From Adineta vaga (lineage: Eukaryota > Rotifera), in contig CP075494.1 in the NCBI GenBank assembly GCA_021613535.1, positions 4,898,001 through 4,962,000 on the forward strand: a DNA stretch of 64,000 nt. Direction: 5' to 3'. The notes below the pieces were generated by a model that worked only from the letters and a program-made list of their open reading frames with translations, ran no database searches and was not told the DNA's origin. Below are positions 11,567 through 21,664 of the stretch, in pieces. The position numbers and the translations under genes are program-made. Each line of letters opens with the position of its first letter. Position 1 is the first letter of the stretch.

Positions 11567-13030
11567 CTAATCTAGCTGGCCTATAACATTTCGTTTGAAA
11601 GCAAATGCACGAGAATCATCACTTACAGGCGGGGGCTGTTCAGTGACTTGAATAGTTGAGGTGTTGGACGTAGTAGATGTGCTGTTTGGAGACTCAGCTG
11701 ACGGTTGATTATTATTTATAGTTGTCGTGAGAATATTTTCAGCGAGAAACAGATGAGTAAAACCGGTCTGGATCAAGCTCAGAAATTCACTTGGATCTTT
11801 GTCCAGATTGGCCTCATCTTCACCACGGATCATTTCAATGTCCCATACATAGTTTGAATCCTTTGCGCTTTTTTGACATGATTTTAGCCTCAGAACAATT
11901 CCCATAGGAAGCATGACTTCCTTCTCATCTGGACTTTGACTAACTCTATCTAGATATGCGATAGGCTTACCTTTTATATTAACGTAATTAATACGAATTC
12001 GAAAAATAACTGGTATCCCATTGCTAGAATCTAAACCATTTCCAGCGAACATGTCTGCGACTTTTTCATCTGTGGAAGTAGACAGGAAATTTCGAGTAAC
12101 AAACAGGTTGCCCTCGGTGAGGAATTGACTGAGTTCATTTTTTGAAATCTTTGCACCTCGATAGACAGAAAAACCTGACTGTAACTTATTGGCTTTAATT
12201 TGCCGAGCATGAAGTTCTTTAAGATTCATATATAAATCGGATAGTAGAAAGCTGACTTTAGGTAATGCCTTGAAGTCAAGAGAAGCACATGTTTTACAAA
12301 CGATACGGAATATAAACGAACTGGAGTTTGTGTACCAAATTAATGCATCATCCTTTTTGTACTTTGTTTTAAAAGCTTCCATTTGTGTTCTATACGTTGA
12401 ATAAATTGGATCATCTTGATATTTTAGTTGACAAAAATGAATGAAATTTTCTATGGCATCATTCGAGTGCGGCATAACAAGTGTAAGATCAATAAAAAAG
12501 ATATGCATAAGTGTCATAAGACCAGCAAAGTCCAAATCGTGAATCGGAATGCCAGAAACATAGTTTAGTGAGCTTCCTGATTCAGAAAATTCATATCTTG
12601 ACAGACAACGGTATATCTTCTTGACATTTGGAACTGTGCTAATTTGTGACATAATCGTTGCGTTTATATTTGTATGATGATCAAATAGTAAAAAAACAAG
12701 CTTATTATTTACACATGGTTCGATATTACGAATGCATTCATCGACTGCATAGTATTCGGTAGATTTTATTTGCATTTTTTGTAGCAAGGCACTATCTGTT
12801 TGTTCCCTATAGGCAGACACTGGTATCCAAGACTGAAAATCTTCCTTTAATTTTTTCATTATATCCGTAAAGTCTTTGACGCTAGAAATTTTGACAAGAC
12901 CACTTTTCATTTTTTCGTGAGTTGTTTTATCATTTGATGGCGCTTTCACAAGTCGTATCATCAATAGACATTGTGACTGAATATCTACCTTCGGTTGCGT
13001 CGAAATATCAGTAAGCATAGCCATAGCCAT
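11567..13030 (-). CDS. R-S-E mono-ADP-ribosyltransferase (ART1), soluble form
   Basis: 487 residues in one exon. Expected to transfer ADP-ribose from NAD+ to protein (often arginine). The N-terminal part (about 40-145) is the rotifer-type Rossmann-like domain (KLVFLLFDHH ... KKIYRC). The ART fold occupies about 200-410, with the catalytic triad readable: Arg291 in VYRG, Ser317 in FLSTS and the ExE pair Glu369/Glu371 before VMLPMG. FVTRNFLSTSTDEKVADMF is characteristic. Unlike ART2 and ART3, no following exons with a membrane span were found; the tail is Ser/Thr-rich and the protein should be cytosolic. The start ATG lies shortly after an acceptor-like site (tttattctag), so a 5' UTR intron or trans-splicing is possible. 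Confidence 0.88.
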   Translation of the reverse strand: MAMAMLTDISTQPKVDIQSQCLLMIRLVKAPSNDKTTHEKMKSGLVKISSVKDFTDIMKKLKEDFQSWIPVSAYREQTDSALLQKMQIKSTEYYAVDECIRNIEPCVNNKLVFLLFDHHTNINATIMSQISTVPNVKKIYRCLSRYEFSESGSSLNYVSGIPIHDLDFAGLMTLMHIFFIDLTLVMPHSNDAIENFIHFCQLKYQDDPIYSTYRTQMEAFKTKYKKDDALIWYTNSSSFIFRIVCKTCASLDFKALPKVSFLLSDLYMNLKELHARQIKANKLQSGFSVYRGAKISKNELSQFLTEGNLFVTRNFLSTSTDEKVADMFAGNGLDSSNGIPVIFRIRINYVNIKGKPIAYLDRVSQSPDEKEVMLPMGIVLRLKSCQKSAKDSNYVWDIEMIRGEDEANLDKDPSEFLSLIQTGFTHLFLAENILTTTINNNQPSAESPNSTSTTSNTSTIQVTEQPPPVSDDSRAFAFKRNVIGQLD

Positions 13031-13690
13031 ATTAACCGTTTTCTTCTAGAATAAAATTAATTCAGAAAATGAACAATGACTGATAGAAAAAACGTTTGAA
13101 AAGATAAAATGCGTACTAGCATTAATTATTGTGATATTCCTCGTGATTCTTCCTTTCTTTATTCTTTCAACATACAATCTCTCATTTCTTCACAATAATA
13201 TTCCCTTAAATATCCAAGATGGAAGGGAAGACAGAACAAGTCTAAACGTGATACAGTGTAGTGAATAAAGAGAAATATATACATATGGCGGAAGAGATAA
13301 CGTCTGCCATAACAATTATCGTATCCGCATATACTTCATACAAGGCATACAGCAAAGTTATTGATTAGCCATCCTAATGTTATGTTATACATAGCGAGTT
13401 GTGAATGTAAGTCAAAATGTCACAGATACAAATAATAGAAATTCTGATGCGAATTGGTTCAAATGTAAGTATAAATATAATCTCATATTCCACGTTCATG
13501 CACATTCAGATTCATCTAGAAACACACATAAAAACGATGTTGTACAGAACTGAATAGTAAAACATCAAGTATGTTCGTATTTTCAATCACAAAGACAGGA
13601 TTAGAAAAAATGAACAAATTTTTCAAAAATATCCTGAAAAGTTGTTCAATAAAGTTGCAAACAATTCTACTACTGTCAAGGAAGAAAAAA
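13031..13690. other. Intergenic spacer
   Basis: Overlapping open frames on both strands at 13516-13797 are low-complexity and have no recognisable features. Otherwise nothing. Confidence 0.4.
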
Positions 13691-14500
13691 TTAGCCGTTT
13701 GCTTCACCAACTTGCATATCATCATCACTTTCTTTATCCTCCTTATCAGATGATGAGTCTTTGGGCATTGTAGATTCAATTGATTCAATGAATGCATTGA
13801 TCATTCGTGTATCTTTGCTTTCTTGTACTTGTCGGAATGTATCGGTCAGTTTTTCTGGATCCATTTTCTCGAACTGATAGTAGAGCCGCTTTGCCCAGTG
13901 CAAATGTTTCAGAGCATTCACTGGATCATTATCTTTGAGAATTCGTCTACCTCGTTCAAAGAAATAATCAGCAATATCATGTGTCATACGTTGTAATAAG
14001 TCTTTGTCAAAGTCAAATATCTGAACATATTTCAAGTACTCCAATGCCCAATTCATTTGAAGTTCAATGTTGTGACAGAAGACATATATTGATGAGTATG
14101 ACTCATCTGTAATGCGATCGGTGAAGACATTTCGATATCTTTCGATAATCTTTGGTACAACATCTTTACCCAATACTCCTGATGTGATAAAGAAGATTCG
14201 TTTATCTTGGTTTGCTTCGAATGCTGCTAAGCAGTCTTCTTCTCGGGTAAATGCTTGAAGAAGAAAGTGTACACCTTCGAAAACTACGGAGACAGCGTCT
14301 CCAACAGCGAGCATGATGTCATAATCTTTGTCACCGAGCATAGTCGGTGTTTCATTACGTGGATCTGTATTGCTACCAAACGCCTTTTTCAGATGTGTAT
14401 ATTTTGTTGGATCACCGATATGGAGATCAAGCCAGAAAATCATATGATTCGGTTTTTCAGAATCATAATTGGTTGGTAAGTCTGTTGCAGTCGTTGCCAT
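13691..14500 (-). CDS. ART-associated N-terminal-domain protein, copy B
   Basis: 269 residues; same domains as copy A, with a Rossmann-like segment (KRIFFITSGVLGKDVVP, SSIYVFCHNIE) followed by helices and an acidic C-terminus. The ATG at 14500 follows a strong acceptor (gttgttttcag) by six bases, implying a 5' UTR intron or spliced-leader addition. First and last residues differ from copy A (tail DDMQVGEANG against DDDTRPDESTS), while the middle is almost identical. Function unknown. Both copies lie on the same strand as ART1, one on each side. Confidence 0.65.
   Translation of the reverse strand: MATTATDLPTNYDSEKPNHMIFWLDLHIGDPTKYTHLKKAFGSNTDPRNETPTMLGDKDYDIMLAVGDAVSVVFEGVHFLLQAFTREEDCLAAFEANQDKRIFFITSGVLGKDVVPKIIERYRNVFTDRITDESYSSIYVFCHNIELQMNWALEYLKYVQIFDFDKDLLQRMTHDIADYFFERGRRILKDNDPVNALKHLHWAKRLYYQFEKMDPEKLTDTFRQVQESKDTRMINAFIESIESTMPKDSSSDKEDKESDDDMQVGEANG
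13718..14463. repeat. 746-bp near-identical duplicate, unit B
   Basis: Partner of 9749-10494; same orientation, about 4 kb apart, with ART1 between. Confidence 0.9.
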
Positions 14501-15016
14501 TTATATCTGAAAACAACATATTGGTGATTTCACTGGAACTATAGAGAGAAATCATTGTCGCAAAACGCTTTATTGTGATTTTATTTAAGTTATTCACAAA
14601 AGATCAAAATTAAAAAGATAATTTAAACGAATTAAAACTGAAATCTAATTATAATAACTTCAAGAAAAAGAGCAGAAAAACAAACCACATTACCTTACCC
14701 ATCGTACTACATGACAATAGTAATGCTATTGGCCTCAGCACCTGATTCAATAGTTGAAGAATGGTATAGAGGGCGTCCATAGCAGATTGACAAACGATTT
14801 TCAATATGCAATTCGTATACAAACTGAAAACAGAAAGTATTTAGATCACTCTAGTGATAACTACCCTATAAAAAAATGAACAAGAATCATTTGAATTAAA
14901 GATGTATATCATTAACAAGTCTTATATTCGAAAAGATCTATAGGTTCGAATTTCTCTTTAATATCTTTTCCTTCTGATCATTTAATTACGTCTCACTTAT
15001 ATGGCATGACCTTTCA
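14501..15016. other. Spacer with a possible 5' exon of copy B
   Basis: On the minus strand a segment at about 14824-14698 begins after a good acceptor (ttctgttttcag) and ends at a donor (gtaagg). It could be a 5' UTR exon, or an exon of a lost gene (LSICYGRPLYHSS in one frame). No start or product can be assigned. Confidence 0.3.
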
Positions 15017-15560
15017 ATGTTTCGTTTTGGTATCATTGGAAATTTGATCAATACTGGTCTTTTATCTTCAACTCGAGCAACGTCATGTTCAAGCTTCTTC
15101 TAAGAATATCATCTCTTAGATTTAGTACTGATTCTTCAACATGTATCTACTTTGCTTCATTCGATCGAGTTTTTTGTTATTACCTGGCGAAATCAAAGTA
15201 AATTAAGCACAGCAAAACTCGCTGTTGTCATTGCATTCAAGTGAGTATTAGCATTAATATTTTATATTTATTTTTCTTTAGCACTTATTGACATTAAAAC
15301 AACTACATAAGATATAACAACTCGATGTGCTCTGACCAATCCGAGTCTTATTATCTACGACCTGTTCTTCTAGGTATTTTCCTGCTACGATATTGACTGT
15401 TACTGGTATTCGATTAGATGGTACATTTCAATGAATTTTAATGAAAATGATTCTCTTATAAATTATCATTTAATTACTTATCAAAGTATCACATCATCAA
15501 CAGTAGAAACACTCAATCGTTTAGCACAAGCAACATTAGTATTGGAAATGAACTTCTTCG
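15017..15560 (+). pseudogene. GPCR pseudogene (rhodopsin-like)
   Basis: Fragments of a seven-helix receptor appear in order but in different frames. TM1 is MFRFGIIGNLINTGLL (compare IFGILGNLINIVVF in the GPCR at 29440). A TM3 with STCIYFASFDRVF follows, and then a TM4-like KLSTAKLAVVIAF. Stops and frame changes separate them, and no TM5-TM7 can be read with confidence. The remains run into the 3' end of the convergent hydrolase gene. Confidence 0.55.
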
Positions 15561-15568
15561 TTTTTTCT

Positions 15569-16447
15569 TTATGAAGGTGAAACTAAATATACAATATTCC
15601 AAATAAATACCATAGCCAATAAAATTCCCGTTATAACACCAATTGCTTTCCAATTGATCGGTTGTATTTCCGATTGATCCAAACGTGCATAGTTCAAATG
15701 CCATCCTATCCAAGGATTCATATGAAATTCATCTTGTGGATGAATGCATGGTGATCGTAATCGTCTCTTGTAAAATAATCGATCTCTTATAATTGCTAAT
15801 AATCTCAATACGAACATTGTTAATGGAAAACAGAAATACACAAACCATTGCCAGATTGGCCATGGATCACCATATGGATGATGTCCATGAGTTTGTGCAA
15901 CAAATAACCAATAATTAATAAAATAAATGAAACAAAAGATAAAGACAAGAATAGGTGTTGTTTTGATATCACGTTTTGTATTATGCGGTACAAATAGATA
16001 TTCAGCAAGACCATACCAGAATGGCATTACATGAATAAATAATAATGAATCTGTATATTTTGGACAATGATGACTATTGATACAGTTAAAAAAGAATAAT
16101 AGATGAAAGAAAAAGCCCATTCCGACACTAGTTGAAAACATTAAACCATAAAATCGATCGAGATGAATTTTTAATTGTTCAACGATTATATCATTGATCC
16201 CTCGAAAAATAAGAATTATATCATAGAGAAAAGCTGCAAACATATATAAAGATAATGTTCCTAAAATCCATGTTGTTACATATCGAAAACGCCAACCAGG
16301 ACCCTTGACTTCTTCAATATGAATAGTATTCTTCGATGATTGAAATGAAGTAATAAAGCCGACTAATTGGTATAAAAACATACCACCATGATAGATAACA
16401 TGAAGTAAATGAAGCCATATGGGATATGTTCGATGTAATCTGAACAT
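15569..16447 (-). CDS. AIG1/ADTRP-like multi-pass hydrolase
   Basis: 292 residues in one exon with about six membrane spans and a layout like the FAR-17a/AIG1 family: LLHVIYHGGMFLYQ, FRYVTTWILGTLSLY and FIHVMPFWYGLAEY, then NYWLFVAQTHGHHPYGDPWP. In human AIG1/ADTRP an intramembrane Thr and His form the active site of an enzyme splitting fatty-acid esters of hydroxy fatty acids. Here Thr58 (or Thr59) and His139 sit at the matching places. Sequence similarity is only moderate, so the substrate is uncertain. Likely in ER or plasma membrane. The start ATG is the first in frame. Confidence 0.65.
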   Translation of the reverse strand: MFRLHRTYPIWLHLLHVIYHGGMFLYQLVGFITSFQSSKNTIHIEEVKGPGWRFRYVTTWILGTLSLYMFAAFLYDIILIFRGINDIIVEQLKIHLDRFYGLMFSTSVGMGFFFHLLFFFNCINSHHCPKYTDSLLFIHVMPFWYGLAEYLFVPHNTKRDIKTTPILVFIFCFIYFINYWLFVAQTHGHHPYGDPWPIWQWFVYFCFPLTMFVLRLLAIIRDRLFYKRRLRSPCIHPQDEFHMNPWIGWHLNYARLDQSEIQPINWKAIGVITGILLAMVFIWNIVYLVSPS

Positions 16448-17403
16448 TTCAATCTTCTATTCTATTGAAATGATGTTTCAAGTCTCTGTGATTACATTGC
16501 TTGCAAGAGATATATGATATAGTGATGTTTTATCAGATTCTTAGATGACTCACATAAAAAGTAGAGCCAAAAAAAATAGTTGGTGATATTTATATATATA
16601 GAGCAGTTTTAACGAGTTTCGATGTTATTTACAGAGATAAGAAAACGAAATTGATATAAAAGCAGATAGAGCATTCATCATTATTCTGTTATGAATGAAA
16701 AATGTTAATGTTTAAAAAGTGGATGATGGTGGATGTAAAGAATGAAGACAGTATAAACATCTATATTCTCACTCTCACTCATGCAATACATCATATGATC
16801 ATAAAATTTTAACATAAGATTATTTTGATGCGAATAGTAATGTTGATAGTATTGAAATCATAATAATTCGGACAAATAGTTAAGAATATAATTAAAGTAA
16901 AAATATATACAATGCTTGAACAAAATCAAATTGAATAGAACACATAAGTACGTATAGTCATGATCCTATAGTTATACATATTCATCAACAACCAAACATC
17001 AATGATGCAATCCATTCTCTTCAATATGTTATAGAAATAATTATATTTAATATCATACACATTACATTATAATAAGCAATCCGTTTCTATTAACTGCGTA
17101 GTGTCTTTTTCTAAGCTGATGAAAATAAACACAATCAACTCATTATTGTGTAATACTTTATTAGAAAATGCCCTCAAAAAAAAACTAGAGTGTAAAGGTA
17201 TTTGAGTGTACTTTTATCAACTGAATAATAATAATTATAAAACTGCGCAAAAGAAAATATCATATACTGGAAGGTTTTAACTGATAATAAAGCTACGCCT
17301 CATTGATTTGTTGTTTAAAACAAGAAAGTAAAAGAATATTGGCCATATAAAAGGAATGATAAAATTGATGTATTCATATCATATAATTTCTTAAATATTC
17401 AGT
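16448..17403. other. Intergenic spacer between divergent genes
   Basis: AT-rich with no convincing frame; expected to hold promoters for the hydrolase (minus) and the small Gly/Asn/Gln-rich gene (plus). Confidence 0.4.
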
Positions 17404-17698
17404 ATGTGGGGAAATAATTACAATAATAATGCTGGCGGTATGGGAGAACGTGCTACTGACAATTTCATTCAACAAAATGTCCCTGGAGGATTAAACAGTA
17501 CGTTATCGTATTATATTTTATCGATAAATTAATTACACCTTTTATTTTTATTTAGGTCCAATGGGTGAACAATTAGACAACATGTTAGGTGGTAATCCTA
17601 ATCCAACACAAGGACAAATCTATGGCGGTGCTCCTGGAGTTGGTGGTCAAGGCGGTTTCCCTAGTGGAAATCAACAATACCAACAACGTGGATGGTAA
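17404..17698 (+). CDS. Small Gly/Asn/Gln-rich protein
   Basis: Exons 17404-17497 and 17556-17698 join to 78 residues (237 nt). The intron is 58 bases and splits a Ser codon. The sequence is hydrophilic and low in hydrophobic residues: MWGNNYNNNAGGMGERATD, then a Gly/Pro/Gln tail ending QQYQQRGW. No signal peptide or cysteine. It is too short for most gene callers, but the splice sites, composition and codon use support a real gene. Such disordered, water-loving composition is reminiscent of small hydrophilins or prion-like adaptor proteins; function is unknown. Confidence 0.6.
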
Positions 17699-18008
17699 AA
17701 TAGTACCATTTATATAAAGACAATCGATATTTAGTTTGTTTTTAATGAAAGAATAAATCAGCTTACTTATTTAATCTTTATTTTGTCAATAACTATATAA
17801 CGAGTTCACTCAGAAATAACTCAATTAAGTATTTACCAGACATTGAATCTACGTCATAGTCAAATTTTATCTTTCATCATTATATATCGCATTACTAAGG
17901 AATAAGGCTTTCTTAAAATATAATACGCCTACTTCTCATCAGATAAGCTATTAAAGCTGTTCAAATTGTATTGTATATTTTAATTGTCTTCACATATTCT
18001 CGACAAAA
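17699..18008. other. Short intergenic spacer
   Basis: Nothing seen beyond AT-rich sequence; presumed terminator and promoter region between two plus-strand genes. Confidence 0.35.
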
Positions 18009-18953
18009 ATGAATTCATCAACACATCAACGAACGAATCTTATAATTGATAGTTCAATTATTATCATATCTTCCTTAAGTATTTGTTTATCATTAGGAAT
18101 ATTTTGTTTTATTTTTTATTATTTAATTAAACGAAAAAATTCACCAAATCGAGTTGCACTTCTATTAACTGGAAATATGTATTTAACCTTACTTATATTT
18201 TGTATTTTACTATTAGAACAATATATTCGTGTTATACACGGACATATTTATTCATTAATTTCTTTAGATGATGGAATCTATTGTCGATTTCGTGCGTATT
18301 TAGTCTTAGTTTCAATTTGTACAATATTTTATTCGAATACTCTTCAAGCAATGTATCGTTTATGTCGTGTCGTTTTCTATCTACGACCATCACTACAATC
18401 ATTTCAACTTTATCAAATTTTAATTCTTATTCAATGGATTATTTGTTTTTTAATAGCTATTCCAACATTTCTACTCGATGATTTTAAATATTTAAACACT
18501 GATTATCATTGTCAAATTGAATTTACAAGCATACGTAGTACAATGTTAAATGGAACATTAGCTTATGTAATACCAATGGATATTACAATAGGATGTTATA
18601 TGTATACAGTACGAAAAATGCGACAAGGAAATAATAGTTTAATTCAAACAATGACACATATTCAAAAAATAACTGCTCGACGTGATTTAATTGTATTATT
18701 TCGAATTTGTATTCTTCTTGGTTTATTAATGGTATTCTATATTCCTTCATCAATTATACTTTTTATTTATATTGCTACAGGTTATCTTCCATGGTGGTCA
18801 TCACAGATTCAATGGTTAGTTTTTAGTATATCAATTATTTGTGTAACGATTGCTTTAGCATTGATATCTCCTCATGTAAGACACTTGTGGACAATGAAAT
18901 TATTTCATCGTCATGCAACAAAGATAGTTGGAAATATTGGACCAATTCAATAA
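18009..18953 (+). CDS. Rhodopsin-like GPCR (orphan)
   Basis: 314 residues, single exon, seven hydrophobic segments. The N-terminus has N-glycosylation sites (MNSST). The end of TM3 reads AMYRLCRVVFY in place of the usual DRY, TM4 holds a conserved Trp (LIQWIICFL), and the TM6 region IRxCILLGLLMVFYIPSSI has a Pro kink. Cys pairs in the extracellular loops (IYCRF, YHCQI) fit the TM3-ECL2 disulphide. The ligand cannot be told. It is one of a large family of intron-poor receptors, four intact in this window. Confidence 0.75.
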   Translation: MNSSTHQRTNLIIDSSIIIISSLSICLSLGIFCFIFYYLIKRKNSPNRVALLLTGNMYLTLLIFCILLLEQYIRVIHGHIYSLISLDDGIYCRFRAYLVLVSICTIFYSNTLQAMYRLCRVVFYLRPSLQSFQLYQILILIQWIICFLIAIPTFLLDDFKYLNTDYHCQIEFTSIRSTMLNGTLAYVIPMDITIGCYMYTVRKMRQGNNSLIQTMTHIQKITARRDLIVLFRICILLGLLMVFYIPSSIILFIYIATGYLPWWSSQIQWLVFSISIICVTIALALISPHVRHLWTMKLFHRHATKIVGNIGPIQ

Positions 18954-19144
18954 AATAGAATTATTAGCATGAAACATTTTGCAATAACATCTCTATTTAT
19001 ATATTATAGATAAATGATGAAATTTATGTTCTATTCAATTTGTGGATTTTACACACAAATCGATATATTTTTTCATTATGTTTGTCAAACAGATTATACT
19101 ATGAAGATTTTTTTATATGTTTTTATTCAATAAATTATTCTTTA

Positions 19145-20434
19145 TTATTTAGCGGTAACAAAAGCTGTGTTAATCATGCGAACTGTATCGATCATTTGTT
19201 TAACACCAGCCATTTGTGGAGCAGCACGAGTAGCATAAAACACTGAACTATATCCCCACCAATCCCAACAACCCATTGGATTTGTTGGAAGAACTAATGA
19301 TCGAAGAATTTGTGGGAAAATAACGATGATATTATTGAGTTCAGCTACTTCGAGATAACCTGCTTTGACGGCAAAGACATCATCAACGTATGATTTTCCT
19401 ACGAGAAGAGAAAACGAAACAAAAATTTAAAAAAAAAGTTATTCACTGAAGAGAAACCTTGTTGGCAACCATGTAAAGCAACATGGATTGGACATTTTTC
19501 ACCATTCGCACATGCTGATGGGAAATAAACAAAACCTTCTCCATCAAAACCTGAAGATGAACTACGTGCTTGTGCTTTATCCTTCAATGATACTGCGATA
19601 TCTGGCATTGCTAAATTGAAGAAACCTGAAGTAGATCGCTCCCAATTAGTAGGATAATGTAAAGCCATGCTTCTTCCAAGCCATTGTACCATTGATGAAC
19701 TGGCATCTTGTGTTGTTGATAAGAATGATGGAGGATTCATGAATGCATTTTGATCAAAGACAAGCATTTGACCAGCAGGAGAAACTTTTGAATCGGATTG
19801 AGGTTTAATTAAATGACCACCATAAAGATGATTTAACATATCATAAGCCAAATTGAATTGACTATAGAATAGATATCGTTTGTATTTCTATCACGTCGTT
19901 ATATTGTTGAGTTACTTACCAATTATTGATAAAATTTTCTTTATTGAGTACATTACATTTTGCACCGAAACTTTCTGTTGGAAAACCATGATGAGCTGAC
20001 ATATCAAAATTGGTTTTGACATTCGCATCAAAACGTGAATAAAGATCTTTATTGAGTTTAACAACACCAGGATATGCTACCGTATCATATTTACCCGAAA
20101 ATACATAAACAGGATCTTTAGCAATATTCGCAGGATTATCAATACTTCCTGTTGATTTATAGGAATTGATTTTTAGTTGAAGAGCAGAGACAGAAACATA
20201 TAATGCAGGACCAGTCATACATAAAGCTGTGGTCATTCCGTTACCGCCACAATAGTATGGAGGACCAGCTACAACACCACATCCACTGATATCTTTCGAA
20301 AATGCGAAATGTAGTTGAGTAGCCATTGCACCGCCTGATGAAATACCGGAAACAGTCACATCGGTACGGGGTAAATTAGCAGTAACCAAAGGAATAACAA
20401 TAAGAACAAAGATAGGAGCAATATGCATTTTCAT
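19145..20434 (-). CDS. PHB-depolymerase-like secreted esterase
   Basis: Exons 20434-19920, 19861-19458 and 19398-19145 join to 390 residues (1,173 nt). There is a signal peptide at residues 1-19. The lipase box GISSG at residues 30-34 puts the nucleophile at Ser32, early in the mature chain as in extracellular poly(3-hydroxybutyrate) depolymerases. Further family marks are [38 protein letters not shown] spanning the first intron, [11 protein letters not shown], and [10 protein letters not shown] near the end. Members hydrolyse short polyester chains or related esters. The family is mainly bacterial and fungal, so this is a horizontal-transfer candidate that has since acquired introns of 58-59 bases. 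The start ATG directly precedes the signal peptide. Confidence 0.82.
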
Positions 20435-21346
20435 TCTTCTATCTTTTCGTTTATTGGAAATGATTTGTAAATTGAAATACAGAAAAATATCGGTATTTAA
20501 AAGACATTCAAGATAATTAATAATGTAATCCTATCTATCTTAGAGAGAGAAAAGTATTTTTCATCGAAAAAAGCAATATACCCATATATTGCTTCAATAT
20601 ATTAATCTCTATTGCATTGACGTTATAAATGAAAAATCGCATTGTTTTTCTGCAGAATTTCAATACAAATGCGTTGGTACTCACTGGCTGCATATATCAT
20701 TTTATGAGTACATGTCATACGTCAAGATGATAGTGCTAAAAACTTAATCCATACAATAAATTGCTTTGAAAGAATAATATTCACAGGTCATATATTTCCA
20801 AGACATAATAGTACTCACCTGGAGCTAATAATCTACCTGATAGTAAGATTTTGAATACAAATTTTAAAAGCGATGTTACTCTATTATCTGAAAGGACATC
20901 TTACGATCGTTAACAATTATTTTTCCAGTCTATATCAACAAAGATTTAAAAATTGATTAAGAGAAAAACAATGAATATAAATATATTTTATAACATAAAA
21001 TTTGAATCAAAGATAATTTGTTTTTTTGTTTCAATTGATTATAATAAATACATCTTCGTTTTAATGCAGTTCTACTTTGTTTTTATCTTGAATCGCAATA
21101 GTGCATAGATAAAACATTTTTTCTGTTCTTCATTCTCTATATAGAGTAGGTTTTAGTAGTCGATCGCACATCTGTTTCTCTCTTACAACGCCTTCGAAGA
21201 GAAAAAAAACTTCAATACTTACCGATGTGCTTTTTTTTCTTCTTGTTCTTTGGCAAATAAACACATATATTTCTACTGCGCAGAATCATACGGTCTTTTT
21301 TTATGTTATAAAAAGAAATTTCGTTTTAGTTATTACAAAAGAAAAA
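20435..21346. other. Intergenic spacer between divergent genes
   Basis: No supportable gene. An in-frame ATG at 21227 would add 40 residues to IF1 but would hide its mitochondrial presequence, so this part is taken as 5' UTR. Confidence 0.4.
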
Positions 21347-21664
21347 ATGCTTCGTACATGTGCTCAGTTGTTACGACGACAAACATCTCAACTTTTCCTA
21401 ACGACAAGATTGTCAAGTACTGATGCAACGGCAGGTTCAATAAATGCTGCTCATGATAAATTTTCTGAACGAGAACAAGCATTAGAAAATGCATATTTTC
21501 GTAAATTGAATGATGAACTTTTGGGACAATTACGTGAACGACATGGTGATTTAGAAAAACAATCGGACAATATCGAACAAGAACAAAAACGTATTGAAGA
21601 ACAAATTAAGAATTTAGAAAAGAAACGTGATGAATTAACGAAACGATCTCAAAAAATCCAATAA
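21347..21664 (+). CDS. ATPIF1: Mitochondrial ATP synthase inhibitor IF1
   Basis: 105 residues. Binds the F1 part of mitochondrial ATP synthase and blocks ATP hydrolysis when the membrane potential falls. Residues 1-30 are a typical import presequence (MLRTCAQLLRRQTSQLF), rich in Arg/Ser/Leu with no acid. The inhibitory core follows: FSEREQALENAYFRKLNDE, then a long charged coiled coil (IEQEQKRIEEQIKNLEKK). The ATG at 21347 was chosen over the upstream in-frame ATG at 21227 because only it gives this presequence. Length agrees with animal IF1 proteins. Single exon. Confidence 0.9.
   Translation: MLRTCAQLLRRQTSQLFLTTRLSSTDATAGSINAAHDKFSEREQALENAYFRKLNDELLGQLRERHGDLEKQSDNIEQEQKRIEEQIKNLEKKRDELTKRSQKIQ

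Noticed and set aside
11567-13030. ART1 considered as a bacterial-toxin-type ADP-ribosyltransferase
   Set aside because: No secretion signal; it has the rotifer N-terminal domain and close paralogues with eukaryotic introns, so it is an animal R-S-E ART.
14698-14824. Minus-strand exon-like segment (LSICYGRPLYHSS)
   Set aside because: Good splice signals but no partner exon or recognisable product; mentioned only as possible 5' UTR exon of copy B.
21227-21346. N-terminal extension of IF1 from an upstream ATG
   Set aside because: It would bury the mitochondrial presequence and is hydrophobic without similarity to IF1.
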